A DNA stretch of 64,000 nt, from contig NC_033641.1 in assembly GCF_001540865.1 (NCBI RefSeq), positions 4,159,235 to 4,223,234 on the forward strand. Direction: 5' to 3'. This document shows positions 24,678-37,325 of the stretch, one piece after another. The DNA is from Ananas comosus (Eukaryota > Streptophyta > Magnoliopsida > Poales > Bromeliaceae). The notes under the pieces were generated by a model. It was given only the letters and a program-made list of their open reading frames with translations. It did not search any database and had not been told where the DNA came from. Numbering within the stretch: position 1 is the first letter of the stretch; each line of letters begins with the position of its first letter. The position numbers were made by a program, and so were the translations under genes.

Positions 24678-26297
24678 CTAGTCCATGCCTAATGTGACAT
24701 CGAACTCTTTCAACTGCTTAAGCACCAACAAGTTGACCGGCATAACCCAGTCGCCTACTTGCACTAGGCACGCCAGACACCGCTTCCTAACAATGAATGA
24801 TCGCCCGGGTCTCTCTACATGCCAGATATTCTCCCCCAGACGAATCTCGATATCATGCACTTGTGCGAATGACCGGTTAATAAACGAGTGAGATGCACCT
24901 GTATCAAAGAGAGCTCTCGCTCGAACCCCGTTAACCAAAACCATACCTGCGACCACATTGCGCTCCTCGGCTTCGGTAGGCTCCTCGACTTGCACTTGAG
25001 CGGCATACATCCGTCCGCTCGGAGCCGATCGTGCCGGTTCAGGTTGGCGTGGCGGCGCCGCATGTCCAGCAGATGTCGCAGTAGGTGGAACCCCATAACG
25101 AGCCAGAATCGCCGGAGCCGATGCGATAGACGGGGCAGGCGAAGCCCCTCCGTGAGGACAGTCGCGGATGACGTGCCCTGCTTGCCCGCACTTGAAGCAT
25201 CTCCCGCGTCGCTGCTCGCACACTCCAGCTCGATGGTCCCCACCACAAAAGATACACCGCTGCGCTCCGCGGCCCTTTGATTGTGATTGTGGATACTTCG
25301 GGGGCCTTCTGGAACTCGATTGTCCCCCCGAACCACCGCCCGGCCGCTTCTTCCCCTTGTCCTTATCGTACGTCTCACGGTCCTCATGCTCGCAGGCGTT
25401 CCCGTGCTCCACCCACAAGGCACGGTCCAAAGCCTTCGCAAAAGTGTGGAACTTGAAGGCATGCACCAACCGAAACACCCCAGGCCGGAGTCCTCTTACG
25501 AAGCAATCAGCCCGGTCTTGCTCCGTGCTCGCCACGTCTGGGACGCAGTTCAAGAGGTAGGTGAACTCCCGCTCATACTCCCGAACTGTGCGATTGCCTT
25601 GCTTAAGCTTCCTGAAGTCTTCCCGTATCTTTCTTTTATCGCTGTCGGGAAAGTACTCTGCGAACATCAATCTTCGAAACTCCTCCCAATCAATCGGGGG
25701 AAGATCTGGAAATCGATCCTGTTTCACTCTCTTCCACCACACCCTGGCCCGCTTATCGAAATAATGCGCGGCCAAATTCACCTTATCCCACTCCTGAGTG
25801 TAGATGTCCTTGAATAGTGTCTCCATCGAGGCTAACCAAGTCTCCACTGTCCAGGGATCAATCACTTCTTCGTCGAATGTGGGCGGGTGAAACTTCGTAA
25901 ACCTCGTGAGAGCCATGTATCCACACTCTCGCTGTGCCTCCTCAGCCGCCACTGCAAGAGTAGGAGAACTCGACACAGCCGGAGGAATATCTACCGGTAG
26001 GGGTTGCGCCGCCACCGGAACCGTCGTCGCATTGCCCACACCCTCAGCCGCATTTGGGGCGCCAACTGAAGGCGCAGGCGGGTCGCGGCCTTAACCCGCT
26101 ACCGCTGCCGCTGCTTGCCGCTCCATTAGCTCCTGGAGCCGATCGAACCGCCCCGCTAGTGCGGCAACTTATGCTCGCAACTCCTGTACCTCGCCAGGTC
26201 CAGCCGGCTCTGGCGCCACTGGAGGCACGGCTGGCTCTGGCACCTCTGGAGGTGGTGCCAGAGCAGTCCTACGCACATAGCGTCTCTTCGGTGCCAT
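24678..26297 (-). pseudogene. Element A gag and protease, broken
   Basis: The likely start is the ATG at 26297 (MAPKRRYVRR...), followed by a proline/alanine-rich head. The gag body contains FHPPTFDEEVIDPWTVETWL, YFPDSDKRKIREDFRKLKQ and REYEREFTYLL. A zinc knuckle CFKCGQAGHVIRDC (CX2CX4HX4C) follows near residue 300, then an aspartic protease box ALFDTGASHSFI near 24910. In-frame stops are TAA at 26171-26169, TAA at 26093-26091 and TAG at 24680-24678, where relatives have tryptophan. Gag forms the particle and binds RNA; the protease matures it. Confidence 0.9.
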
Positions 26298-26645
26298 AAA
26301 CTCCTGAAACGCAAACATTTGGTTAATTTCTTAACCCGTTAACGCCGTTGCAATTACGGAACGAAATAACTCACTACATTAATCAGACGGAAGCTCATAA
26401 GCGTACTCATTCTTGACTCTCGGCATTGTGTTGTTGGCCGCCAACACAACCACCTTAAGCCAAGAACTAGTGTCACTCAATCCACCTCTAGCAACTACTA
26501 GAGTGTCAATACCAACTTTGACCCAATCGATCAACTTCCGCCGCGTCATAGATTCACGTCACCCTCACGCACCTATAACCTTATGGTTCACCGTCCTAGA
26601 GTCTCCTAGGTCAGTCTTAGACCCTCTCTTTTGCTTGCTCTTTAA

Positions 26646-26660
26646 CTCGCTCTGATACCA
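26646..26660 (-). other. Primer-binding site of element A
   Basis: The minus strand reads TGGTATCAGAGCGAG, complementary to the 3' end of plant initiator-methionine tRNA. It lies 4 bp inside the 5' LTR boundary at 26665. Confidence 0.9.
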
Positions 26661-26664
26661 CAAC

Positions 26665-27156
26665 TGTCACGCCCCCGCCCCGAGACCGCTACCAATTTGG
26701 TCCGGTTCGGGCGCGGCGACCGGACGCCGAACGGACAGTACCTCCCCTGTTCGCCCAAGGCTCAAACGACGAGATCATGTACACAAGTTTCCAGGAAACA
26801 CACTTGATTACATACACGATCAAACAACGATAACGAAAGCACAAACAGTGCTAATCAACCAAGAGCAAGCATCACAAGTAAAAGCATACAAGTGAAAACA
26901 AAAGAGAGATAAAATTAGCTACTGAATTCCTTTAACTTTGATACAATTATTTCATCTTTTACATTCTTCCAAAACATATGTACAATCACTCTCCAAAACC
27001 TCACCCTATACATCATCTACTCTCAATATAAGTGCGGGGTATAGGTAATGCAAAAAGGAAGTAAAGCTATCACCACTACCGCTAGGGCGCTATGCCCTTG
27101 CCGCGATCCTCGCCGGGGGTACTCGAACTCGGGCCTGTAAAAAGTAGGGTAAGAAC
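26665..27156 (-). repeat. 5' LTR of element A, first piece
   Basis: Matches 19077-19568 almost base for base from TGTCACGCCCC up to GGGTAAGAAC, where the block at 27157 begins. The rest of the LTR continues at 55803. Confidence 0.92.
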
Positions 27157-27339
27157 CATAGTTAGTTAATTCGGATTTGGCAAAAATTCGGTACGAGTAT
27201 AATTCGGATAAAATTCGTCTTCTAATTTTTAAATTCGTTAAAAAATATGGCTAAAAAACGGATTCGGTAATTATTCGGATACGTGATTTATACGGATATT
27301 ATACGTTTATCAAATAAAAATTCGGGATCAAAAATTCGG

Positions 27340-27420
27340 CTATATAATAAATACATAATTTATTATTATTATTATTATTATATATCATATAATTAATTNA
27401 TTTATTATTTATACATAAAT
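27340..27420. other. AT-rich tract with one ambiguous base
   Basis: An ATT microsatellite (about 27358-27380) followed by AT-only sequence and a single N at 27399. This is the only ambiguous base in the window and marks a weak point of the assembly. Confidence 0.9.
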
Positions 27421-27726
27421 TATAGTTTTACATTATACACTTCCTATTAAATAAACAGAAGAACCAATGAAACTTCACTTCCATAACTACGAAACAAACA
27501 GCGGGAAAGAAGTAGTTTTCGCCAATCTTCACTTCAACCCAAAGTCCACTTCAATTCAAAGTTCAGTTTCGACGAAACAAGCATGCCCTTAGTTGCAAAT
27601 CCGAAGAGGGCAGGGAGGTAGACTTATTTAGGCAGCAGGGAAAAGACTCAAAGAGGGGTAGGACTTGTACTTTATTAAGGCTTATGGGTGATAGTTATGT
27701 GCTATTGATAATTAATCTTTAATTTT

Positions 27727-27868
27727 TTTCGGAGAGAAAGATAGCAAGCTACCCGCTTCGTTCATTTTCTAGAAATGAACTCAGTTAAAGATGTGAAACA
27801 ATTAGGCTTCGAATTTGTGACCTCGAGTACCAACCATCAAACTCTTAGTTAACTGCGCTAGATACTGT
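27727..27868 (-). repeat. tRNA-derived SINE, copy 1
   Basis: The minus strand starts with a tRNA-like head: an A-box-like TAGCGCAGTTA and a B-box-like AATTCGAAGCC about 35 bp later. It then runs through a body shared with 50719-50870 (GAAATGAAC / GAAATAAAC, GCTACCCG / GCTACTCG) to an A-rich end. Confidence 0.6.
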
Positions 27869-27869
27869 T

Positions 27870-28388
27870 GGTGATAATTAACCCTTTTGATAATTAACCC
27901 TTTTTTACCCAAACTTTTCGTGCTAATCTGGCGGACGCATTGGGGCCACAGATCTAGATTGACTAGATGTTTATATTTGGGAGCAAAAGCACCTGGAATG
28001 CATGATTCTAGTGGCACCAGATCACTTGTGATGCTTGTACTTTGTTTGCATATCTATTTGGGCAGTACTCGTTTGTTATGAAGAAGTGGTATCAAGCATA
28101 AACAGAACTAGTGCTTTTTTCATAATGTTTTTCAGCCAGAGTCACAAATCATGCTTAATATGGATAAGAAAGCGAGCAACTGAGACGCTTGGGAACATGG
28201 TGGTTTTGATTTCAACAGTTAAGAAGACAGTTTTACAATTATGGTCCCGTCGTTCCATAGTTTATGCTTATTAGATTGTAGATAATTTGAAAATAAGTAA
28301 TAGTATTTATGTGTTGCATTCTTCCATTATACTTTTTGTTAATCACCCACTCAGGCTGCTTCTAAACTCTTTGTTAATAATTTTGCAG
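27870..28388. other. Region upstream of PILS exon 2, no first exon visible
   Basis: I looked here for the first exon of the PIN-LIKES gene, which should encode an ATG and a first membrane helix. None of the frames shows it. The DNA is AT-rich and otherwise unremarkable. Confidence 0.5.
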
Positions 28389-29164
28389 CTTGTCTTTTCT
28401 CTTCTTCTCCCTTGTCTTATATTTTCTGATCTTGGAAGAGCAGTTACTCTGCAAAACTTGGTGCGGTGGTAAGAATGACTCTTAGCTTTTCCCCTCAAAT
28501 ATTCTTCTAGAGTGAGCAGATATTAAGCTATCTAATTTGTGATCTAGCCTATATCTTAGTTTATTTATGGTTGTGTATACTTATCAATCAAGTATGTTTG
28601 TCCCTTTTATTGATGATTCAAATTCACGAGTTATCGTTTAACAGTCAAGTTTGATTCATGCATACATAGTTTTGAGTTTAAAGCATTTCATATGACTTCT
28701 TCTTTTTTTTTTTTTGGTATGCTGAATTCTCTTGTTAATTTTCATCTACATGTAAGTGTACACTGTTGTTCAGGCGATACTTTATCTTATTCCTGCCAAA
28801 ATTGTACAACGGTGTGACCTGATGTATGTTGAATTTTGCAATGCCCATATCATAAATGATGTCTTAAGAAGCTATTTGTTCTTCCTTAATCTTCATATGT
28901 TCTGATCTATATGCTGGCTCTGTGGGATGATCCTTTTTCAGTCTAGATGCTTGTCCTTAATAATTTTCTTCCCATGTATCTGAAACTTTATGTTTGTAGG
29001 TGGTTTCTTCCAGTCAATGTCATTATGGCTACAATATCTGGCTCCTTGATTGGTCTCATAGTGGCATCCATTATCCGACCCCCTTATCCCTATTTCAAGT
29101 TTACCATTATCCATATAGGAATTGGTAAGTTATCTTCTTTTTGAGGAGGCCGAAAAGAGAGTGG

Positions 29165-29195
<31 letters not shown>

Positions 29196-32100
29196 CACTG
29201 AAAACCTAATTTCTTTTTATTTGGGTACTACTATTACCAGAAAGTTGATAATTGTTTCTTTTCTGCTTAAATACCTACAATTCTAGTAGTAGTAACTAAC
29301 ATAGCAAGTTCAATAGTTAGAAGTGGCTAATGTGTTTAAATTTCGGTTTTGCAACCCTGATTGCATGCATTTGATAAAAATCTGAGTTGTTTAATATTGA
29401 ATGCAGGGAACACTGGGAATGTACCTCTCGTCCTTATAGCAGCACTATGTCGTGACCAATCCAATCCCTTTGGTGACACTGCTATGTGCAGTCAACAGGG
29501 AAATGCATATATCTCATTTGGTCAATGGGTATGTCTTGGCACTGTTTCTTCGTAAGGATTGGATGTATTGTTTTTCCGGCCGTCATTTATATGAAGTCAA
29601 ATACCTCTCCAGGCATGAGTGTTTGCTTGTAGTTTGTGCGTGTGATGTTGTCGAAATTTTTACTGCACAGTTGAACAGAAAGAAATAAACTTGTTGAAAC
29701 TAATAATAAAATAATTACGCCAGATCATTAGTTTTGACTATTTTCTCAGTTTTAGTTGTCAAGCCAAATGAGATCTATAGCATAGTTCACCTTGGTCCTT
29801 CAATTTGCAACCTCAACACTATGCTCTTGTTAAATAGTTTGGCAGATCACTGCAACTTTGCTGTTCCTTGTTAATATATTTTATATTTCGGAGAGCATGA
29901 AATGGTTTCTGTAACACTCTTGACTGAGGTTAGAATTAAAATAGAAAAAGAAAAGAGTTCCCTCTCATTATAACACTTGTTCTGATTATACATCGCAAGG
30001 ACATAATATTTACCGTTAATTTTTTTTTGCTGTAGAATATACCACTGATTTTTTCTGCTTCTTTTTTACCCCCCTCCCATGCCCTCTCTTTCCTTGTTGA
30101 TGCTAGTGTGTAACTCGGTCTGGTGCGTAGATTATGGTGACTAAAATGGAACTTTCCTATTTTATGTAGCAGTCTGTTCATAACCAAAATTTTGTTTATG
30201 GCAGGTTGGCGCAATTATTCTATACACATATGTGTTTCAGATGCTAGCGCCGCCACCAGGAGAAACATTTGATAGCACCGACGAGGCGAAACTACCAACG
30301 AGGACTTTTGTTGACAATTTAGTGCCTGAGCATGATAAACTTCCAACTAAGCTCCCAATCAGCACTACTGTGCCCGAACAAATCACCACTACTGTGCCCG
30401 AGCAAGTGCCCCTGCTAGCTCTTGAGGAGACCCAGAAAATTGGTCCATTGTCTTCGAAAAGAGTAAAAGTAAGAAATCTTTTTGTGATATCTTATTACAT
30501 AACGTAGGGGGGTGCTTTTTTTGGTCCAAACCAAATGAACTAAGACGGAACCAAGTGATTTCAGTTGATTCTATTCGTTTTATTAGTAATTCAGTGAGGT
30601 TTTTGGTTTGAAACTGAAAGCTGAATAATCTGAATCTACCATATTACTCAAATTTATAGTAGTTTGAATGTGTGACACAAAGTAGCATTCACTGATGATG
30701 AAACAGTTGGCGTGCTCAACCACCACTATCTTCAGATCGAAGAATAAAAGGACAACAACCACCATACTTATACCTGTCATATAATAGTTTAATATATATT
30801 AGCCTGAGAAAAGTTTCATAATCAAACCAAATAAAGCAACTGAATCAAACTGAATTATTTTTGTGCAGCTCTGTTTGAATCATCCCTGAAACTTTGATTC
30901 AGTTTGGTTTACCCAAAAGATCCTTCAACCCGAACTAAACCTACTGATGCGCGCCCCTACCTTCATGCTTTGGAAGAAAAGATCTCACCTTCAAAAATCT
31001 GAGGGTTTCCTTTCTTGTTACATATTCTAAATAATTTTTAAAGTGGATCTCTTTTGAAAACTACAATTCTGATATTGATGGTTTCTACTAATCTGCATAT
31101 TGGCTCTGACTTCATTTTAAGATAGGTTTCTGTATATGCAGCAGTTGTTGGAAATTAAGATTGTATCACCTCCGCTCGAACAAAAGTAACACAGAATCTT
31201 GATTGTGACTACTGTAGAAATGGCATTGAATCAGATTGTTTACTGCAGTTATTGTTGTTGATTTTATTGTGGGGAACAAACTAGGATCACAACGATGATT
31301 GTTGCATGTATTTGTTGCTTTTGATTTTAGATTGGATGATTTAAACAGAAACCTAATGATTTTCTTTCTTGATTCAGATTATGGACCAGCTACATCTTCT
31401 TGTTCAGAAACTAAAACTTAAGCAGATTTTCCAGCCCCCAATTACTGCTGCTGTAAGTGTTTTTCTCCTGAAGTCGCTCATTGGATGATTTAAGACAAAA
31501 GGCAAAAACCTTTCATTTGATTGGTGCAATAAACTTCATAACTAATTCTTTGTATGCTTGCAACAGATTTTAGCAATTTTTATTGGTTGTGTTCCATTCT
31601 TAAAGAATTTTGTCCTCACGGATGATGCTCCATTGTTCTTTTTCACAGACAGCTGCCTTATTCTCGGGTATATTTTTGTCTTCTTGTGTTCTTTTTCTTT
31701 TATTATTTTTGAAGCATTTTATCTGGTTGAATTATGATGGTGCGCTTCTTTTTTTCTTCTACCATCAATAACAAGTATTATTATCCTGTTCACAGAGAGG
31801 CCATGATTCCATGTATTTTGCTCGCCTTGGGAGGTAACCTTGTTGAAGGTAAGATCTTTTTTCCAACTATATTTTTGTGTTCGTGGCTGATTACCTTTTT
31901 TTTATTGTCACTTTTCAACTTATCTAGCAAAAATTATCCATCTACTTATGAGTGGTAAGAAATTGGGGAAGTATTATCGATGCCACTTTAATTGGTGCAA
32001 CGCCATCCTTGCAATTTTATTCTTAGTGTACATTTAATTCCAAATTTTTAAGATGACCGTTAAATTTGAACAAGAAACTTAAAAAGAATGAGTTGGTAGC

Positions 32101-32801
32101 TGGCATTAGTTATATGTTTATACATCAATCCAAATAGCATCAGAAGAATAAAGACAGAGCATATTGCCATGAGAAAAAAAAATAGGGTAAAGGGAAAAAA
32201 ATTTTTTTTTTTTTCTTTCTTTTTCATTATATAAGCATGATCCGCATGAGTTAAAGACAAAAAAATTAATGAAACAATATTTTCAGGTCCAGGTCCAGGA
32301 AGCAAAAGACTTGGGTTCCGAACTATTGTAGCTATTATATTTGCACGGTTGGTCTTGGTTCCTCCAGTAGGGCTTGGAATTTACTTCTTAGGTGATAAAC
32401 TTGGCTTCTACCCAGAGGGTGACAAAATGTTCAGATTCATCCTCCTCCTCCAGTACGCAATGCCCACTTCTGTGCTTTCTGGTAAAGTAACATGATACGG
32501 CCATACGCCGTATAAAAGTACATAACATTTTAAGGATTTTTTTTCTGTAATTTTTTTTAGCTTTATCTTCAAAGGTGATAGAGAAACATCATGACCGAGG
32601 CCATTGTGCAGGCACATTTTTTCTAAATGGGTATACGATTGTTTAAAATAGCTAACCTCTATCTAACTACTACTCTCAGGTGTGATTGCGAATCTACGAG
32701 GGTGTGGAAAGGAGTCAGCAGCTATTTTGTTTTGGGTACATCTTTGTGCGATCATCTCAATGACTGGATGGATCACTCTGTACCTGTCCATGCTTTTCTG
32801 A
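28389..32801 (+). CDS. PIN-LIKES (PILS) auxin-transport facilitator, first exon missing
   Basis: Nine exons join in one frame: 28389-28468, 29000-29124, 29407-29528, 30205-30468, 31378-31452, 31567-31667, 31796-31848, 32287-32481 and 32680-32801 (TGA). They give 378 residues. All introns have GT..AG ends and the phases agree. Landmarks are VTLQNLVRWWFLPVNV, ASIIRPPYPYFKF, GNTGNVPLVLIAALCRD, SFGQWVGAIILYTYVFQML, a hydrophilic central loop in exon 4, CILLALGGNL and MPTSVLSGVIANL. PILS proteins sit in the ER membrane and control intracellular auxin. Only the N-terminal part (roughly the first 50 residues, with the first helix) is absent, and no coding match lies between the block edge and exon 2. 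The gene is therefore either 5'-truncated or uses an unseen distant exon. Confidence 0.85.
29166..29196. repeat. (CT)n microsatellite in a PILS intron
   Basis: An uninterrupted CT run shortly after the donor site of the second visible exon. Confidence 0.9.
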
Positions 32802-34597
32802 AGGACTTCATCATTGAGCTGGTTGGTGTATACTCTACTGATTCAAATTTTGCTATTGATTCTTTCCAGCTAACCACCACTTCATAAAATTATTAAGAAC
32901 AAAATTTATGATAGAATCGTATGCTACTTAATTCTGATCAAAGAAAATCGAACCTTGGCATTCCTATTTTTCCTGACAAATTTTGTATATTTCTCTGCTA
33001 TGTGCAGGTATTGTTTTGTATAGGAAGACGAATTCGTGCTTTGAGATATCGTCTAGTATGGTTTAGAATCTAGATAGCAACCTCTATATATCGAGGTATG
33101 CTGCTTTAATACCTGCGCAACCAAGTGGCTTCTCATATACTTGGTTGAGCGTGTATAATGGCACCTCTGATGAATGTAATCACAGAGGAGCTGATGCATA
33201 TGCAGAGCTGGAGACTTTTTTCCACATTAAGATGATGTTCGATTTGGATGTTATGCTCATATGTCAATTACTGATTAGTGTATATAGACTTAAGAGAGAT
33301 GAGCTCGCTCGCTCGCTCGCTCATCCTATATGTCGCCATTCCTCTGCGTTTGTATTAGAATGTTTCTTTCCTTCTTTCTCACCAGTGTTTTTAAGTTCTA
33401 CTTTTGCGAGTCGCATGCTCAGATGAGTACATAACAGGAACCAGAATAATGTAAATAATGTCCTGTATTTTATCTCATTAATCAACTGTATGAGTCTCTT
33501 TCTGCACTATATTGGGCTGCATTAACTTACCTTCTTAGGAAGATATATCAGTCTCAAATAGATAATTCTCCCGTTTGAGCTGATTTAGTTTGATCCTAAT
33601 TTGTGAGATTTGAAATAACAGGAACTTTGTTATTCCTTTTTGTTTAGCAACATATGGAATTGTTAACAGTAGTGGTATAAGTTAACATAGTTTGTGCCCA
33701 CACAGAATTTGTTCAATGAATTTTGTTAAACATCCAAATTGCATTTATTTCCACCCTTAAATAATACAACAATCGAAATCGAAATCTCAGAGGTGCTTTC
33801 GAATGTTGTTTCATGCAAAAGATGCAATGAACAGCAAAAAAAATGGCATCCTACAATCCCACTTTGGAGCTGTAAAAAAAAAATTTCTCAAATATATAAC
33901 AATTGAAAATAAAAAAAATATTGGTTACTGCAATATGTATAGGATACCTACTTGGTGACTACACTATATCAAGATAAAATCCACTCTGTAAAGCAGTTCT
34001 CAGACCTTTCATGCCGAATTGCGATGCATTGCTAAGTGAAATACCACCGAATTAAGAAGAGCTAGACCAAGAAGGAAACTTTCGATGGTAATCCTCAGGC
34101 CCGAACAATTTCCAGAATCCGAACAATTTCCAGAATCCGAGCGAGTAGTTTCCAGAATCCGAACAATTTCCAGAATCCGAGCGAGTAGTAGCGAAGTTGA
34201 GAAAGATGTTCCACAGCAGGAACAGCTGCATAACTCCCCATGCTACAGTTTTGTACTTGGCAATTAGAAACATCGAACTTAGTTCCAAAATTCATGTCAC
34301 CACACATTAAAGACCAAGCGGCTTCAAGCCTTTCCAGTAAATCAAGTCACTTTCCACGTGATAGTGTATGACATTTTCGCCTCGAAGAAACAAAACTTTC
34401 TTTAATCTTCTACGTGTATTTTATGTAACATGGCATCGATCTATCGAGAACTGATAAATATCATCTGAGCTATGCTCCTTTCCATAGATCCTATCAAGAG
34501 GCAACTTTCTCCTCAAGATCTTTCTGACTAAGCTCAGAGTGAAAGGGGATGAAATGTAAACCTGGATTCGTAAGAAGCTCCTCAATCACCTTGCCTC
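32802..34597. other. Convergent intergenic region between PILS and PPR genes
   Basis: It holds the presumed 3' ends of both genes. A (GCTC)n run lies at 33302-33322, and a short tandem array at 34100-34190 repeats CAGAATCCGAACAATTTC and CGAGCGAGTAG pieces. No further gene is visible. Confidence 0.5.
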
Positions 34598-36577
34598 TCA
34601 ACTCATTTTGACCTTTTGTTTTGGCTTGAAATCTTTAGGACCGATAAGTTTCGAACTTGTTGAGTTCATCTCCTCGGACAAATTCAATGCCAGTTCGAAC
34701 TTCCCAGCCCGTTTTAAGTCGCTAATTAGAGCACGGTAGATATATATTGAAGGCTGTTGAGACTTTTTCATCTCCGAAAACATATTGAGCGCCTCTTCAA
34801 CATGGCCGGCCCGTCCAAGACCATCAATTACTGCAGCATAAGTCCTTAGATCCATATCGATACCTTTCTCAAACATCTCTCTTGCAAAATCTTTGCAGAG
34901 ACCAAACTTCCCCATTCTGCGTAGGCAATTAATAACCGTATTGTATGTTACTAAATCGGGAGAATAACCCAAATCTTTCATTTGCGTGAACTCAGAAAGC
35001 ATTCGATCCACCTGACCTGATCTTCCCAATATTCCCAAAACTGTGTTGAATGTGACCACATTGACGTCAAATTGAATCTTCTTCAGCTCTTCGAATATCA
35101 TCAAGCTTTTGTCAATTTGTCCAGAATCACCAACCGCAAACACGATCCTGTTCACGACAGTAGGTTCTCTATCACAAGTTATTTCCGATACATCCCTGAT
35201 AAATTTGAGCAGTAGTTCCGAGTCATCAACCTTCTGAAAAGCCTTTGCAACATTGCAGTAAGAAGTAAAATCAGGGGGCACTTTCGAAGTTAGCAAATAC
35301 TTGAATATCTTGGAGAACAAACTGAAATTGTTGGCCTCAGCTGCCAAGCTAAGAAGGATGTTATAAACATTAAGACTGACATGGGTCTGTCTATTTTGCA
35401 AATGTCTCAGCAAAGAAACAGCTTCTGCTAGATTACCAGAGCTACAGAGCATCTCGATATAAGCACTACATATATCTTTGTCCGAAATGTTCTTACCTTT
35501 TGAAGTAGAATAGAAAAGATCAAAATTGTTAGTAATCTCTCCATCATCATCAGAATCCCATGTCACCATCGATCGCCGATTGGTGCGCATATTGAAAATA
35601 TCATGCGCAGCTGCAGCGAACGGTAAAAGACCATTATCAACAAGGTCGGCGCACATGATACTTCTCTGCAGGTATGAAGAGAAAGTGAAAAGACATAACA
35701 TCTATGCATGAATCAAAATAGATTTACAGACTCAGTTGCTCAAAAGCAGGACAGATTTACAACCAGCAGGTGTTAGATGGCAATCAGATTCACAAGAAGT
35801 CAATTTGGCGTGTTAGAATCTCGGATTTGCTATCGATTTTTAGCTCAAAAAGTCGAACCTCGACAGGAAATGTCAAGTTTCAAACACGAAGAATTATGCC
35901 GTGAATGTAAGCTTTGATTGCAATAATACAAAAGAGTATCAGTGCTGGATTCTCAATAGCCAATTAATCCAAACTATCCTAAAACCGAGTTGCTTTGCTT
36001 AGTAAAATAGTGGGTTCTAGCGAATTCCTGGGTGATTATAAGTAAAACATAAGTAATGAATGAAATACTAAATTGGAATTTGCCTTCTTTTTTTTTGCCT
36101 TCTAAATCGTTGATACATCAAATTGGCGCTTGTGGAGAACATTACCCAATGGAACACAAGTATTACTGAATCCAAAATGTCACCTTGGGCACAAAAAATT
36201 AGATTTTTTCTTACTTTAATCAAAATCATAACCAATAATTTTACCATCAAATAATGAAAAAAAGAAAGAAACTGAAGAGAATTAATTACCCGAGAAAGGG
36301 AACAAGTGCGAGACCCATTACGATTTTGAGATCCCAAAGAGCTCCTTTCTCTGAAGCAAACGATGAAGAAGCGATTTTGGGATCGAAACCTAGCAAAAGA
36401 CCCAATTCCTGCAATTGAAATGCGAGAAACGGATCGGAAAAGGGGAATTTGCGAGGAGAAACGCATCTCCCTCGTCGAATCGATCGCCGAGATCGCTCTC
36501 CCACAACCTCTAAAGCGAGAATTTGAGAGGGAAACGGGGTCGCTTTTGAGGATCAAAGAGTACGAAAACCCTAGCAC
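34598..36577 (-). CDS. P-class pentatricopeptide repeat protein (At1g11900-like)
   Basis: Two exons, 36577-36290 and 35665-34598, join in phase 0 to give 451 residues. Exon 1 is rich in Arg, Ser and Phe with few acidic residues, as expected for an organelle-targeting peptide. Exon 2 carries about eight 35-residue PPR motifs of the P type, for example VVTFNTVLGILGRSG, LVTYNTVINCLRRMG and RTYAAVIDGLGRAG, and no E or DYW tail. Such proteins bind organellar RNA one base per repeat. It is transcribed divergently from the C2 gene, with about 750 bp between the start codons. The At1g11900 likeness is from memory. The start choice follows the longest in-frame exon with targeting character. Confidence 0.85.
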
Positions 36578-37325
36578 ACGAGAAATTAAATTTTCTCGGT
36601 AGTTATGTATGAATAGTCCCTGTACTATGGCGATATTGCAATTTCGTCCTTGTACTTTTACTTACTTTTTGTCCCAAAAATGATCTTTTTCCAACTCTGA
36701 AATAAATTACTTATTTCAAATATAATTCACATATAAAAGATCATTTTTTGAAAAAAAAAAATCAAAATGCCTTTACTTAAAATTATAATCCTAAATTGCA
36801 ATAAAAATGACTAAATATATTGTTCTAGCCAAAACAAGCTTTAAGAAATTTTACAATGTTGAATCGTTCTCGCTAATAAAAAGCTCGAACCAACTCAAAA
36901 AGTTTAAACTATCACCATAATTTTTTCTTTCCCTGGTATCTGACATTTAAATATTATTTTCAACACCTACTCATAACACGCAGTGAGAGTTATTAACACA
37001 TGGCACAAATCCAATACAATCGCAACCACATTTTAAGCAGCGACTAATATATGGCATAAATAATTGTCCTTAAAACCTTTTTTTTTTAAAAAAAAATGCA
37101 CTTTAATTCAACTCCTGTTTCTAATTCTCCACTAAGATTAGCATCAGATTCTTGTTCTTAGAAAAAGCTACACATATTCCTCTCATTTTATCCTGAGGTG
37201 GAAAAGAATTACTTCCTTATGAGGCAAAGGAGTCTTCATAATACAATGCAAAAAGTTCTCTTCTTTTGTTCCCACTGCAAACTCTTTCTCCATTCCAAAT
37301 AACTGATAAAAAACAACTAAAAAAT
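36578..37325. promoter_or_regulatory. Divergent intergenic promoter region (PPR / SRC2-like)
   Basis: 748 bp between two start codons pointing apart, mostly AT-rich. A 36600-36680 stretch resembles a common dispersed repeat (..GTCCCTGTACTATGG..). No TATA box could be assigned with confidence. Confidence 0.4.

Noticed and set aside
24815..25817. Overlapping open frames on both strands within the gag region
   Set aside because: Shadows of the element A gag/protease frame, which alone carries the zinc knuckle and DTGAS box.
27157..27400. A separate complete MITE at the left border
   Set aside because: No matching right end (CTAACTATG type) was found between 27200 and 28400. The partner end is at 55802.
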